Shown here one piece after another: positions 30,749 through 39,484 of a stretch of DNA of 64,000 bases (position 1 is the stretch's first letter; the number at the start of each line of letters is the position of its first letter). The translations under genes were made by a program, and so were the position numbers. Under the pieces are notes generated by a model. The model was not told where the DNA came from. It ran no database searches and saw only the letters and a program-made list of their open reading frames with translations. Source of the stretch: Actinomycetospora straminea (lineage in GTDB: Bacteria > Actinomycetota > Actinomycetes > Mycobacteriales > Pseudonocardiaceae); the NCBI RefSeq assembly GCF_028737255.1, contig NZ_JAQZAN010000009.1, forward strand, positions 1 through 64,000, written 5' to 3'.

Positions 30749-30754
30749 TAGGGT
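30749..30754 (+). promoter_or_regulatory. -10 element of the carboxylase transcript
   Basis: TAGGGT ends seven bases before GTG 30762, the spacing seen for other leaderless starts in this window. No convincing -35 is visible. Confidence 0.4.
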
Positions 30755-30761
30755 CCGGGCC

Positions 30762-30788
30762 GTGGGACGCCCCGGGCTCGTGCCGTGA
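30762..30788 (+). CDS. Eight-codon leaderless ORF coupled to the carboxylase
   Basis: GTG GGA CGC CCC GGG CTC GTG CCG then TGA. The TGA overlaps the carboxylase start as GTGA (30785-30788). The carboxylase has no ribosome binding site of its own, so ribosomes entering at the leaderless GTG could reinitiate there. Entirely inferred from spacing. Confidence 0.35.
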   Translation: MGRPGLVP

Positions 30789-33700
30789 TCCGCCTGCTCG
30801 TCGCCAACCGGGGCGAGGTGGCGCTGCGCGTGCTCGCCACCGCCGCCGACCTCGGCGTCGCGACCGTCGCGATCGCCCCCGCCGACGACCGCGCCACCGG
30901 CCACGTCGCCGCCGCGGACGACGCCGTCGAGCTCCCCCGCGCCGGGCCCGCCGCCTACCTCGACGTGGCGGCCGTCGTGGCCGCGGCGACGCAGTCCGGC
31001 GCGGACGCCCTGCACCCCGGCTACGGGTTCCTGTCCGAGAACCCGGCGCTGGCGCGGGCCTGCGCCGACGCCGGGATCACCTTCGTCGGCCCCTCCCCCG
31101 CGGTGCTCGAGCTCTGCGGCGACAAGGCCCGCGCCCGCGAGCACGCTCGGTCGGTGGGCGTCGAGGTCCTGGACGCGGCGGCACCGGACCGGGCGCGGGC
31201 GTTCCTCGAGGGTCTCGGGCCGGGCGGCGCGGTCATGGTCAAGGCCGTCGCCGGGGGCGGCGGGCGCGGCATGCGGGCGGTGCACGACCCCGCGGAGCTC
31301 GCCGACGCCCTGGACCGCGCCTCCTCCGAGGCGGCCGCGGCGTTCGGCGACCCCGCGGTGTTCGTCGAGCGCCTCCTGCCCCGGGCCCGCCACGTCGAGG
31401 TGCAGGTCGCGGGCGACGGGACCGACGTCGTGGTGCTCGGCGACCGCGACTGCAGCGCCCAGCGCCGGCACCAGAAGCTCGTCGAGATCGCGCCCGCGCC
31501 CGGCCTCGACGACGCCGTGCGCGAGCGCCTGCACGACGCCGCGCTCCGGGTCGTCGCGCCGGTGGGGCTGCGGGGGCTCGCGACGGTCGAGTTCCTCGTC
31601 GGCGGGGCCACGGGCGACGAGGCCACCGTCGATGGGGCCACCGCGGCGTTCCTCGAGGTCAACCCGCGCCTGCAGGTCGAGCACACGGTCACCGAGGAGG
31701 TGCTCGGGATCGACCTCGTCGCCGCCCAGCTCCACCTCGCCGACGGCGCGGACCTGCGCGCGGCCGGGCTCGACCCGGTACCGGCGGCCCGCGGCACAGC
31801 CGTGCAGGCGCGCGTGTGCACCGAGACCCTCGGCGCCGACGGCGCGGTCATCCCGCATGCCGGCACGCTGGAGCGCTTCGTGCCCCCGACCGGGCGCGGC
31901 GTGCGGATCGAGACCCACGGCCGCCCCGGGTACGCGGTCAGCCCGCGCTACGACTCGCTCCTGGCCAAGGTCGTCGTCCACGACCCGGCGGCCGGGCCCG
32001 CGACGGTCCTCGCCCGCACCGCCCGGGCCCTGCGCGCCTTCGACGTCGCGGGCGTCGCCACCAACCTCGGCGTGCTCACCGCGCTGCTCGACCGCTACGA
32101 GCCCGGCGCCCTCGACACCGGGTTCGTCGACCGCCACGCCGCGGAGCTCGCCGACCCGCCGCCCGCCGGGGACCTCCCCGACGACCTCCCCGACGACCTC
32201 CCCGACGACCTCCCGGACAACGAGGACGCGCTCACCGTCCGCGCCCCCACCGCCGGCGTGGTCGTGGCCGTCGAGCGGCCCGCCGGCACCGCCGTCGGCG
32301 CCGGCGCCCCGCTGCTCGTGCTCGAGGCGATGAAGATGGAGCACGTCGTCGCCGCCCCCGAGGCCGGCACGGTCGACGAGGTGCGCGTCGCGGTCGGGGA
32401 CGACGTCACCGCCGGCGCGGTGCTCGCCGTGGTGCGCCCGGGCGACGCGGACGCCGTGGCCGTCGAGGACGCCGCCGCCCTCGACCCGGACCACGTCCGC
32501 CCCGACCTCGCCGAGACCCTCGAGCGCCACCGCGTCACCACCGACGAGGCGCGCCCGCAGGCCGTCGCCCGGCGCCGCGAGGTCGGGCGGCGCACCGCCC
32601 GGGAGAACCTCGCGGACCTCCTCGACGACGGCAGCTTCGTCGAGTACGGCGCGCTGACGGTGGCCGCGCAGCGCCGGCGGCGGACGGTCGACGACCTCGT
32701 CGCGCGCACCCCGGCCGACGGCATCGTCACCGGTACCGGCACGGTCGACGGCCGCCGCGTCGCGGTCCTCGCCTACGACTACACCGTGCTCGCGGGCACC
32801 CAGGGCGTGCTCAACCACGCCAAGACCGACCGGCTGCTGCGGCTCGCCCTCGACCACGCCCTGCCCGTCGTGCTCTTCGCCGAGGGCGGCGGCGGGCGGC
32901 CCGGCGACACCGACACGACGGCCGTCGCGAGCCTGGACGTCGAGACGTTCGCCCTGTTCGCGCGGCTGTCCGGGCGGGTGCCGTCGGTCGCGGTCGTCGC
33001 CGGGTACTGCTTCGCCGGCAACGCCGCGCTGGCCGGCTGCGCGGAGCTGCTCGTCGGGACCCGCGACCTGTCGCTGGGCATGGGCGGGCCCGCGATGATC
33101 GCCGGCGGCGGGCTCGGGTCGGTCGCGCCCGGCGACGTCGGGCCGGCGAGCGTGCAGGGGCCGAACGGCGTGCTCGACGTGCTCGTCGACGACGAGGCGG
33201 CCGCGGTCGAGGTCGCGCGGCGCTACCTGGGGCTCTGCGCCGGGCCGAGTGCCGGGCCGACCGCCGCGGTGACGCCCCACGACCAGCGCGCCCTGCGCCA
33301 CGCCGTCCCCGTGAACAGGCTGCGGGTCTACGACGTCCGCCCGGTGCTCGACACCCTCGCCGACCCCGGCACCGTGCTGGAGCTGCGCCCGGAGTTCGGC
33401 GTCGGCATCGTCACCGCGCTCGCCCGCCTCGGCGGCCGTCCGGTCGGCGTGCTCGCGAACGACCCGCGCCACCTCGGCGGCGCCATCGACGCGCCGGCGG
33501 CGGAGAAGGCCGCGCGCTTCCTGCAGCTCTGCGACGCGCGCGGGCTGCCGGTGGTCTCGCTGTGCGACACCCCGGGCTTCATGGTCGGTCCCGACGCCGA
33601 GCGCACGGCGACCGTGCGGAAGTTCTCGCGGATGTTCGTCGCCGGCGCCAACGCGCGGGTGCCGCTCGTGTGCGTCGTGCTGCGCAAGGGCTACGGGCTG

Positions 33701-34030
33701 GGCGCGATGGCGATGGCCGGCGGGCACCTGCACCGCCCGGTGATCACCGCGGCGTGGCCGACGTCGGAGTTCGGCGGCATGGGGCTCGAGGGCGCCGTGC
33801 ACCTCGGTTACCGCCAGGAGCTCGAGGGGCTCACCGGCGACGCGCGGCGGCGGCGGTTCGACGAGCTCGTCGGCGAGTACTACGAGCGCGGCAAGGGCCT
33901 CTCGGTGGCCAGCGTGTTCGAGGTCGACGACGTCATCGACCCGGCCGCCACGCGCGACGTCGTCCTCGCCGCGCTCGACACCGCCGGCGACGACCGGCCG
34001 CCCCGCCACCCCGTCGTGGACACGTGGTGA
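30785..34030 (+). CDS. Single-chain biotin-dependent acyl-CoA carboxylase (BC-BCCP-CT)
   Basis: A 1081-residue fusion. Residues 1-455 are biotin carboxylase (LLVANRGEVALRVL, ATP-grasp GGGGRGMRAV, EVNPRLQVEHTVTEE). A linker of four DLPD repeats leads to biotinyl carrier domain 485-555 with the biotin lysine in EAMKMEH. Residues ~570-1081 hold both carboxyltransferase halves (ARENLADLLDDGSFVEYG ... GYGLGAMAMAGG). The layout is that of the single-chain long-chain acyl-CoA carboxylases first studied in Mycobacterium avium. It carboxylates an acyl-CoA with bicarbonate and ATP; the chain length is unknown. No CoA ligase or other partner is adjacent. Confidence 0.9.
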   Translation: MIRLLVANRGEVALRVLATAADLGVATVAIAPADDRATGHVAAADDAVELPRAGPAAYLDVAAVVAAATQSGADALHPGYGFLSENPALARACADAGITFVGPSPAVLELCGDKARAREHARSVGVEVLDAAAPDRARAFLEGLGPGGAVMVKAVAGGGGRGMRAVHDPAELADALDRASSEAAAAFGDPAVFVERLLPRARHVEVQVAGDGTDVVVLGDRDCSAQRRHQKLVEIAPAPGLDDAVRERLHDAALRVVAPVGLRGLATVEFLVGGATGDEATVDGATAAFLEVNPRLQVEHTVTEEVLGIDLVAAQLHLADGADLRAAGLDPVPAARGTAVQARVCTETLGADGAVIPHAGTLERFVPPTGRGVRIETHGRPGYAVSPRYDSLLAKVVVHDPAAGPATVLARTARALRAFDVAGVATNLGVLTALLDRYEPGALDTGFVDRHAAELADPPPAGDLPDDLPDDLPDDLPDNEDALTVRAPTAGVVVAVERPAGTAVGAGAPLLVLEAMKMEHVVAAPEAGTVDEVRVAVGDDVTAGAVLAVVRPGDADAVAVEDAAALDPDHVRPDLAETLERHRVTTDEARPQAVARRREVGRRTARENLADLLDDGSFVEYGALTVAAQRRRRTVDDLVARTPADGIVTGTGTVDGRRVAVLAYDYTVLAGTQGVLNHAKTDRLLRLALDHALPVVLFAEGGGGRPGDTDTTAVASLDVETFALFARLSGRVPSVAVVAGYCFAGNAALAGCAELLVGTRDLSLGMGGPAMIAGGGLGSVAPGDVGPASVQGPNGVLDVLVDDEAAAVEVARRYLGLCAGPSAGPTAAVTPHDQRALRHAVPVNRLRVYDVRPVLDTLADPGTVLELRPEFGVGIVTALARLGGRPVGVLANDPRHLGGAIDAPAAEKAARFLQLCDARGLPVVSLCDTPGFMVGPDAERTATVRKFSRMFVAGANARVPLVCVVLRKGYGLGAMAMAGGHLHRPVITAAWPTSEFGGMGLEGAVHLGYRQELEGLTGDARRRRFDELVGEYYERGKGLSVASVFEVDDVIDPAATRDVVLAALDTAGDDRPPRHPVVDTW
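32171..32218 (+). repeat. 12-bp tandem repeat, four copies
   Basis: GACCTCCCCGAC occurs four times in a row (last copy one change), encoding (DLPD)4 in the flexible linker between biotin carboxylase and carrier domain. Copy number changes would keep the frame. Confidence 0.9.
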
Positions 34031-34034
34031 GCGC

Positions 34035-34922
34035 CTATCCGGGGCGCGCCTGCCGCACCGCCCCGATGCTCGCCACCACGACCATCCCGATCGCCAGGGC
34101 CGAGACCAGCGTCAGCTCCTGGCCCAGCACGACGAACCCGGCGGTGGCGGCGACCGCGGGCGCGAGGCTCATGAGCACCGAGAACGCCGCGGTCGGCAGG
34201 CGGCGCAGCGCGAGCAGCTCGAGGCTGTAGGGCACGAGCGAGGACAGCAGCGCCACGGCCGCGCCCCACCCGAGCACGACCGGGTCGACCATCGCCGTGC
34301 CGCCGGCGACGACCCCGAGCGGGAGGGTGAGCACGGCGCCGACGGCCATGGCGAGCGCGAGTCCGTCGAGGCGGTCGAAGCGCCCGCCGGCGCGGTGCGA
34401 GGCGAGGATGTAGGCCGCCCACATCGTCGCCGCGCCGAGGGCGAACAGCGCCCCGGTGACCGTGAGGCCCGCGAGCCCGGCGCGGCCGAGCAGCGCGACG
34501 CCGGCGAGGGCGAGCGCCGCCCACAGCCAGCTCGTCGCCCGCCGCGACGCGACGACCGAGAGGACCAGCGGGCCCAGCACCTCGATCGTCACCGCCGCCC
34601 CGAGCGGGATGCGCGCGATCGCCTCGTAGATCAGGGTGTTCATGCCCGCGAGGGCCACGCCGAAGCCGACGACCAGGGCCCAGTCGCGGCGGCTGCGTCC
34701 GCGCAGGCGGGGCCGGCAGACCACGAGGAGCGCCAGCGCCGCGAAGGCGAGCCGCAGCGACACCGCGCCGACCGGCCCGACCCGGGCGAACAGCCCTGTG
34801 GCCGCCGCCGCACCGAACTGCACGGAGAACTGCCCGACGAGCACCATCACGACCGCGCCCGCGCGGGCCCGGGCCGCCGCGGTCGGGCCGGTCGGGGCGC
34901 TCGGGTCGCGGACGTCCGTCAC
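34035..34922 (-). CDS. EamA/DMT-family transporter
   Basis: A 295-residue protein with ten predicted hydrophobic helices in two EamA repeats (first from VVMVLVGQFSVQFGAAAATGL, second from VTGALFALGAATMWAAYILASHRAG). Members such as RhtA/YdcZ-like proteins export amino acids, nucleosides or other metabolites. Start GTG 34922. It ends five bases from the carboxylase stop, convergent. Confidence 0.85.
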   Translation of the reverse strand: MTDVRDPSAPTGPTAAARARAGAVVMVLVGQFSVQFGAAAATGLFARVGPVGAVSLRLAFAALALLVVCRPRLRGRSRRDWALVVGFGVALAGMNTLIYEAIARIPLGAAVTIEVLGPLVLSVVASRRATSWLWAALALAGVALLGRAGLAGLTVTGALFALGAATMWAAYILASHRAGGRFDRLDGLALAMAVGAVLTLPLGVVAGGTAMVDPVVLGWGAAVALLSSLVPYSLELLALRRLPTAAFSVLMSLAPAVAATAGFVVLGQELTLVSALAIGMVVVASIGAVRQARPG

Positions 34923-34942
34923 GCCCCGACGCTGCCACAGGC

Positions 34943-35314
34943 CTACACCGCGCGCAGGTGCTCCGGTGGCGGGTGCTCGACGCCGCCGGCGAGCCAGGTG
35001 CAGAGGTCGTCGACGTCGGCGGGCTCGTGCAGCGGGCCGGCGACGACGGCGGGGCCGGTGGGCGCGCGGGTGTGGTCGCAGGGCTGCACGAGCACGAGCC
35101 CGCCCGCGCCGTGCGGGGCGGTGCCGTGGGCGCAGGCCGCGGTCGTCAGGCACGCCGCCGAGACGAGGATCCCGTGCGGGCACCGGCGGACGGTCCCGCG
35201 CAGCGCCTCGCCGACGGCGTCGCGGTCGGGCGCGGGGCGCTGGTGGTGGGGGCAGGCGTCGCTGCCGCAGTAGACGGCGGTGAAGCCGACGGTGCCGCTC
35301 GTGGGGTCGCTCAC
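34943..35314 (-). CDS. Thioredoxin-like [2Fe-2S] ferredoxin domain protein
   Basis: A 123-residue protein with cysteines placed as [25 protein letters not shown] and VQPC, the spacing of small thioredoxin-fold (2Fe-2S) ferredoxin-like proteins; the exact ligands are uncertain. GTG 35314 overlaps the stop of the upstream COG0523 gene (GTGA), so it belongs to the same zinc-responsive transcript. Confidence 0.65.
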   Translation of the reverse strand: MSDPTSGTVGFTAVYCGSDACPHHQRPAPDRDAVGEALRGTVRRCPHGILVSAACLTTAACAHGTAPHGAGGLVLVQPCDHTRAPTGPAVVAGPLHEPADVDDLCTWLAGGVEHPPPEHLRAV

Positions 35315-36597
35315 CCCGCGCCCCCCTCGCGACGTCCGGGCTCGCTGTCGACGCCGCCGGGCAGGTCGTCGCACGGGTCGGCGTGCCGGTGCCCGAACGG
35401 GTCGGGGAACCGGCGCCACGCCGCCTCCCCGCGGGCGAGCTCGGCGTCGGTGAGCAGCGCCGCGTCGAGGGCCTCGACGATGCGGGCGGGGTCGGCGTCG
35501 TGGACGAGCACGACGAGCTGCTGCTCGCGGTCGCCGAAGCGCTCGTCCCAGCGCAGGGCGGCCGCGGCCCGGCGCTCGTCGTCGACGTCGTCCCAGGTCC
35601 GGGCGCCGTCGTCCGCAGCCAACCACCGGCCCGCGTGCCCGACCTGCAGCGCGCCGCCGGCGGATTCGAGCCACAGCACGTGCTCGGGCTGCGAGGCGAC
35701 CCAGACCCGCCCGCGCACCCGTATCGTGCCGTGGAGCAGGACGTCGACCGCGGCGTGCAGGCGCTCGGGGTGGAACGGGCGGCGGTGCCCGACGTGCAGC
35801 AGCGAGACCCCGGCGTCGCCCGCCAGCGGCGGCTGCCCGCGCAGCAGCGGCGCGTGGGCGTCGACGGGCACGCCGCGGCGGGCGTCGGCGGGCCGGTCGG
35901 CGAGGCGCGCGACGACCTCGACGCCGAGGTCCGCGGCGACCGCCGGGGCGCTCGCGGGCGGGTCGGCCACCGTGAGGCGCACCGCGCGCGGGGCGAGGCG
36001 GTCGAGGACGGCGTCGAGGCGCACGCGGTCCCACGGCGACGGGCAGCGGCCGGCGACGACGAGCACGTCGGCGTGCTCGGCCTGCCCCACCACCACCTGG
36101 GCCACCGTGCGCTCGTCGTCGGCGGTGAGCCCGAGTCCGCGGTCGACCAGGGCGTCGTCGCCGCCGGCGTCGTCGAGCCAGGTCGCGGCGTCGAGCACGC
36201 CGACGACCCCGCGCGGCGCGAGCACGTCGGCGAGCGGCCCGTCGGCACCCGCGGGCACCAGGGTGTGCAGCGCCTCGGTGACGGCCTCCGGCTCCGTTCC
36301 GGGGTCGAGCAGCAGGACGACGTCCCGCACGGCCGGGTCGCGGGCGAGGCGCCGGAGCATCGGCAGGAGGTCCTCGCGCAGGGTGCAGGCGACGCAGCCG
36401 TGGGCGAGCTCGAGCACCGCGTCGCGGGCGCCGTCGTCGTCGACGAGGCGGCGGTGCACCACGCCCTCGCGCAGTCCGCGCAGGTCGTGGGCGACGAGCA
36501 CCCCGCCCGCCGGGCGCACCGCCGCCGCCACCGCGGCCGTCGCGGCGCGGTCGGCGCCGGTGACCAGCGTCAGTCCCGTCCCGTGTCCCTCGGGCAT
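35311..36597 (-). CDS. mrf: COG0523 protein, MRF (ribosome hibernation factor-recruiting) type
   Basis: A 428-residue CobW/COG0523-family protein. The N-terminal region reads [18 protein letters not shown] where a Walker A would be, so the GK[ST] is missing; [20 protein letters not shown] holds the metal CxxC. The C-terminal CobW_C domain contains [20 protein letters not shown]. In mycobacteria the Zur-controlled Mrf protein lies with cysteine-free ribosomal proteins and recruits the hibernation factor when zinc is scarce; context here (rpmG, Zur box) fits. ATG 36597 has GAGGAG upstream. Confidence 0.8.
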   Translation of the reverse strand: MPEGHGTGLTLVTGADRAATAAVAAAVRPAGGVLVAHDLRGLREGVVHRRLVDDDGARDAVLELAHGCVACTLREDLLPMLRRLARDPAVRDVVLLLDPGTEPEAVTEALHTLVPAGADGPLADVLAPRGVVGVLDAATWLDDAGGDDALVDRGLGLTADDERTVAQVVVGQAEHADVLVVAGRCPSPWDRVRLDAVLDRLAPRAVRLTVADPPASAPAVAADLGVEVVARLADRPADARRGVPVDAHAPLLRGQPPLAGDAGVSLLHVGHRRPFHPERLHAAVDVLLHGTIRVRGRVWVASQPEHVLWLESAGGALQVGHAGRWLAADDGARTWDDVDDERRAAAALRWDERFGDREQQLVVLVHDADPARIVEALDAALLTDAELARGEAAWRRFPDPFGHRHADPCDDLPGGVDSEPGRREGGAG

Positions 36598-36622
36598 ACC
36601 GCTCCTCTCCCGTGCGTTACCG

Positions 36623-36641
36623 TGAACGATAATCATGTTCA
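36623..36641. promoter_or_regulatory. Zur-type box
   Basis: TGAACGATAATCATGTTCA, an AT-rich 19-bp inverted repeat with five perfect outer pairs in otherwise GC-rich DNA, lies midway between the divergent mrf and rpmG genes, 16 bases before rpmG. Sequence and context match actinobacterial Zur sites. Confidence 0.75.
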
Positions 36642-36657
36642 ACAAGGAGGGGAAGCC

Positions 36658-36822
36658 GTGGCCCGCAACGACGTCCGACCGATCGTGAAGCTGCGCTCGA
36701 CCGCCGGCACCGGGACGACCTACGTCACCCGCAAGAACCGGCGCAACGACCCCGACCGGCTCGTGCTGCGCAAGTACGACGCCCGCGTGGGGCGTCACGT
36801 CGACTTCCGCGAGGAGCGCTGA
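36658..36822 (+). CDS. rpmG: 50S ribosomal protein L33, cysteine-free (C-) form
   Basis: A 54-residue L33 ([18 protein letters not shown] ... [22 protein letters not shown]). The two CxxC pairs of zinc-binding L33 are absent, the mark of the C- paralogue used when zinc is low. GTG 36658 has AAGGAGGGG six bases upstream and the Zur-type box 16 bases upstream. It is alone; the other C- proteins (L28, S14, S18) are not in the window. Confidence 0.93.
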   Translation: MARNDVRPIVKLRSTAGTGTTYVTRKNRRNDPDRLVLRKYDARVGRHVDFREER

Positions 36823-36838
36823 GGTTCGCCGAGGCCGG

Positions 36839-37123
36839 TCAGGCTCGGTCCGTCGGGGTGTCGGTGACCCGCAGCAGCAGCGCGATCAGCGTGTCGGCGT
36901 GCAGCCGCCCGCCGCTGCGGGGCGCCGCGCCCCGGCGCTCGTCGTCGGCGCGCAGCTCGTCGGCGACGCGCTCCAGAGCGCGGACGAGGGGGTCCGCGAG
37001 CTCGGGCGGCACCTCGCCGACGAGCTCCACCGAGCCGTCGTCGTGGCGTGTCGTGGAGAGGTGGGCGAGCGCGTCCCGCAGGACCGCGCGGGGCTCGCCG
37101 GCCACCAGGTCGTCATCGGTCAC
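36839..37123 (-). CDS. Hypothetical protein, 94 aa
   Basis: GTG 37123 follows GGAGGCGTCC. The product is acidic in its first half (DDDLVAGEPRAVLRDALAHLSTTRHDDGSVELVGEVPPELADPLVRALERVADELRADDE) and looks helical; no domain recognised. It is convergent with rpmG and divergent from the AraC-type regulator. Confidence 0.6.
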   Translation of the reverse strand: MTDDDLVAGEPRAVLRDALAHLSTTRHDDGSVELVGEVPPELADPLVRALERVADELRADDERRGAAPRSGGRLHADTLIALLLRVTDTPTDRA

Positions 37124-37172
37124 GGACGCCTCCGTCTCGGGTCGGACCCGGGCCACCATCCCCGATGCTCCC

Positions 37173-37192
37173 GCTCGTGCCCTTCGCTCGTG
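37173..37192 (+). promoter_or_regulatory. Direct repeats upstream of the AraC-type gene
   Basis: GCTCGTG occurs twice, 13 bases apart, 50-70 bases before the regulator start. AraC-family proteins bind direct repeats, so this may be an autoregulatory site; weak evidence. Confidence 0.25.
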
Positions 37193-37242
37193 ACACCCGG
37201 CGTCGTACCGTCCACCCCGAGGGCGGTGAGAGGCGGTGTGTC

Positions 37243-38160
37243 GTGGGGGTCTGGGACATCGCCGCACTGCCGACGCGGGAGCAGTTCGGCTACTGGCACG
37301 AGGTCATCTGTCAGGCCTTCGTACCCCTGACCCCGCACCGCACGCTCGACGAGGAGGGTTTCGCGGCGAAGGTCGAGACCCGGCGTCTCGCCGGGACGAA
37401 CCGGGCCCGCCTCCGGTCGCGGCCACAGCGCACCGACCACGGCCCGCGTGAGGTGGCCCGGACCGACGGGGCGTACTACTTCGTCAACCTGCAGCTCGCC
37501 GGCCGCTGCATCACCACGGTGGCGGACCGCACCGCGGTCGTCCGCCCCGGCGAGTTCGTCGTGGTCGACACCGCCGAGCCCTACTTCTTCCACCTCGACC
37601 AGCCGTGGCAGATGCTCTCCTTCCGCGTGCCGCACGCCGATCTCGACGCGCCCCTGCGGGGACGACGCCCGGACCTGGGCCGGCCCGTCCCCGCGACCGG
37701 GGCCGGCGCCGCCGTCACCGCCCTCATGCGCGCGCTCTGGTCGGTGGACGCGACCACCCCCGGGACCGCCGAGCTCGCGGACTCCTTCGCCACCGCCGTC
37801 GCCGCCGCGACGGCGAACCCGGCCACCACCCCGGGGAGGCCGCCGGGCGTCACCCGCGCCGCGATCGTGGCCCACGTCGAGCGCCACCTCGGCGACCGCG
37901 ACCTCACCGTGAACGGGGTGTGCCGACGCTTCGGCATCTCGCCCCGGACGTTGCACAACCTGTTCGCCGACGCCGACGCGTCGTTCGCCGCGACCGTCCG
38001 CACCCTGCGTCTCGAGCGGTGCGCCGCGCTGCTCGCCGACCCGGACACCACCGCCACCGTCACCGTCATCGCCGCCGCGCACGGCTTCGACGACCCGACG
38101 GCGTTCAGCCGCGCGTTCCGGCGCCACTTCGGGGTCTCGCCGCGGGAGATGCGCCCCTGA
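37243..38160 (+). CDS. AraC-family transcriptional regulator
   Basis: A 305-residue regulator. Residues ~15-195 resemble the AraC-binding-like effector domain (REQFGYWHEVICQAFVPL, PGEFVVVDTAEPYFF). The C-terminal pair of helix-turn-helices covers ~205-305 (VNGVCRRFGISPRTLHNLFAD and AAHGFDDPTAFSRAFRRHFGVSPREMRP). GTG 37243 with GAGAGGCGG upstream. The acyl-CoA dehydrogenase gene starts 97 bases downstream in the same direction and is the likely target. Confidence 0.88.
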   Translation: MGVWDIAALPTREQFGYWHEVICQAFVPLTPHRTLDEEGFAAKVETRRLAGTNRARLRSRPQRTDHGPREVARTDGAYYFVNLQLAGRCITTVADRTAVVRPGEFVVVDTAEPYFFHLDQPWQMLSFRVPHADLDAPLRGRRPDLGRPVPATGAGAAVTALMRALWSVDATTPGTAELADSFATAVAAATANPATTPGRPPGVTRAAIVAHVERHLGDRDLTVNGVCRRFGISPRTLHNLFADADASFAATVRTLRLERCAALLADPDTTATVTVIAAAHGFDDPTAFSRAFRRHFGVSPREMRP

Positions 38161-38257
38161 CCCCGGGGTGCACGAACGGCACCGGACGCTGCACGGACGG
38201 CCGAGACGGACGCCCCGCACGACCCCAGGCTGGAGCCCCCGCACCCGAGGAGTCGTC

Positions 38258-39484
38258 ATGGCGGTGTCGTTCCTGCTGACCCCCGAGCAAGAGCAGCTCA
38301 AGGCCGCGGCGCGCGGCTTCGCCGAGGAGCACCTCCGCGACCTCGCGGCGGCCGTGCGCGCCGAGCCCGACCCGCTGGCCCGGGCGGTGCTGGCGCGTCC
38401 GGTGTTCGAGAAGGCGGTCGGGCAGGGGTTCCTCAAGGGCCTGATCCCGGCCCCGGTGGGCGGGGCCGCGTCCAACGGGGTCGACGCGGCGATCTTCATC
38501 GAGGAGTGGGCGGTGCACAGCCCGGACTTCACGATCTCGATGGCCGGCCCGCTGATCGCGCTCGCACCCGTCTACGAGGCCGGCACGCCGGAGCAGGTCC
38601 GGCGCTTCGTCGCGCCGTTCCTCGCCGACGCCGGCGCACCGCTGGCGGCGATGGCGTACAGCGAGCCCGAGGGCAGCGCCAACTTCGACGCGCCCACCGG
38701 CACCCGCACGACCGCGACGCCCGACGGCGACCACTACGTGATCAACGGGCGCAAGGCGTGGGCGTCGCACCTGTCGGGGTGGGACGGCGACGGCCCCGAC
38801 CTCATGACCATCGTCTGCCGGGCCCCGGGCGGCATCTCCCTGATCGTCGCCGAGCGCGAGCACCTCGCCGGCCACGTCGAGGTCGAGGAGCACTACGACC
38901 TCCCCGGCCTGCGCGGCTGCCTGACCTCCCGCGTCCGGCTGCACGACGTCCGGGTGCCGCGCGCCAACCTCCTCGGCGCGGAGGGACAGGGAGTCGGGCT
39001 GACCCGCAACGCCTTCCTGCCCAGCGGCGCCTCCATCGGCATCTTCGCCGTCGCCGCCATGCGCGGGGCCTTCGACGTCGCCCTGCGCTTCGCGACCACC
39101 GAGACCCGCGGCGGCCCGGTGCCGATCATCCAGCACCAGGCGGTGTCCGACGTCCTCGCCGACGCCAAGGGCCGGATCGAGGCCGTCCGCCTCCTGACCT
39201 GGCGGGCGCTCGACGCCGTCATGGCTCAGCACCCCGCGGCGCCGGAGCTCGCGCTGCACGCCAAGGTCCTCGGCTCCGAGACCGGCGTGGAGGTGGTGAA
39301 CGAGCTGGTCAAGCTCGTCGGGGTCACCGCGTACGACGAGCGGTTCCCGATCGTCGAGTACCTCCACGAGGCGCTCGCCTACCCGGTGATCGAGGGCAGC
39401 AACATCGGCGTGCGACGTCGCCAGCTCCAGGACCTCTTCCGCACACCGGGTTACGACCCGCTGGCCGCGTCCGGGATGACCTGA
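38258..39484 (+). CDS. Acyl-CoA dehydrogenase family protein
   Basis: A 408-residue FAD enzyme. ACAD_N (EQLKAAARGFAEEHL), the middle domain (AYSEPEGSANFDAPTGTRTTA, GRKAWASHLSGW) and the C-terminal helical domain (EYLHEALAYPVIEGSNIGVRRRQL) with a Glu in the catalytic-base region are present. Substrate unknown; it may act on an acyl-CoA of the neighbouring pathway. ATG 38258 has GAGGAG. Its last 34 bases overlap the convergent PadR gene. Confidence 0.88.
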   Translation: MAVSFLLTPEQEQLKAAARGFAEEHLRDLAAAVRAEPDPLARAVLARPVFEKAVGQGFLKGLIPAPVGGAASNGVDAAIFIEEWAVHSPDFTISMAGPLIALAPVYEAGTPEQVRRFVAPFLADAGAPLAAMAYSEPEGSANFDAPTGTRTTATPDGDHYVINGRKAWASHLSGWDGDGPDLMTIVCRAPGGISLIVAEREHLAGHVEVEEHYDLPGLRGCLTSRVRLHDVRVPRANLLGAEGQGVGLTRNAFLPSGASIGIFAVAAMRGAFDVALRFATTETRGGPVPIIQHQAVSDVLADAKGRIEAVRLLTWRALDAVMAQHPAAPELALHAKVLGSETGVEVVNELVKLVGVTAYDERFPIVEYLHEALAYPVIEGSNIGVRRRQLQDLFRTPGYDPLAASGMT

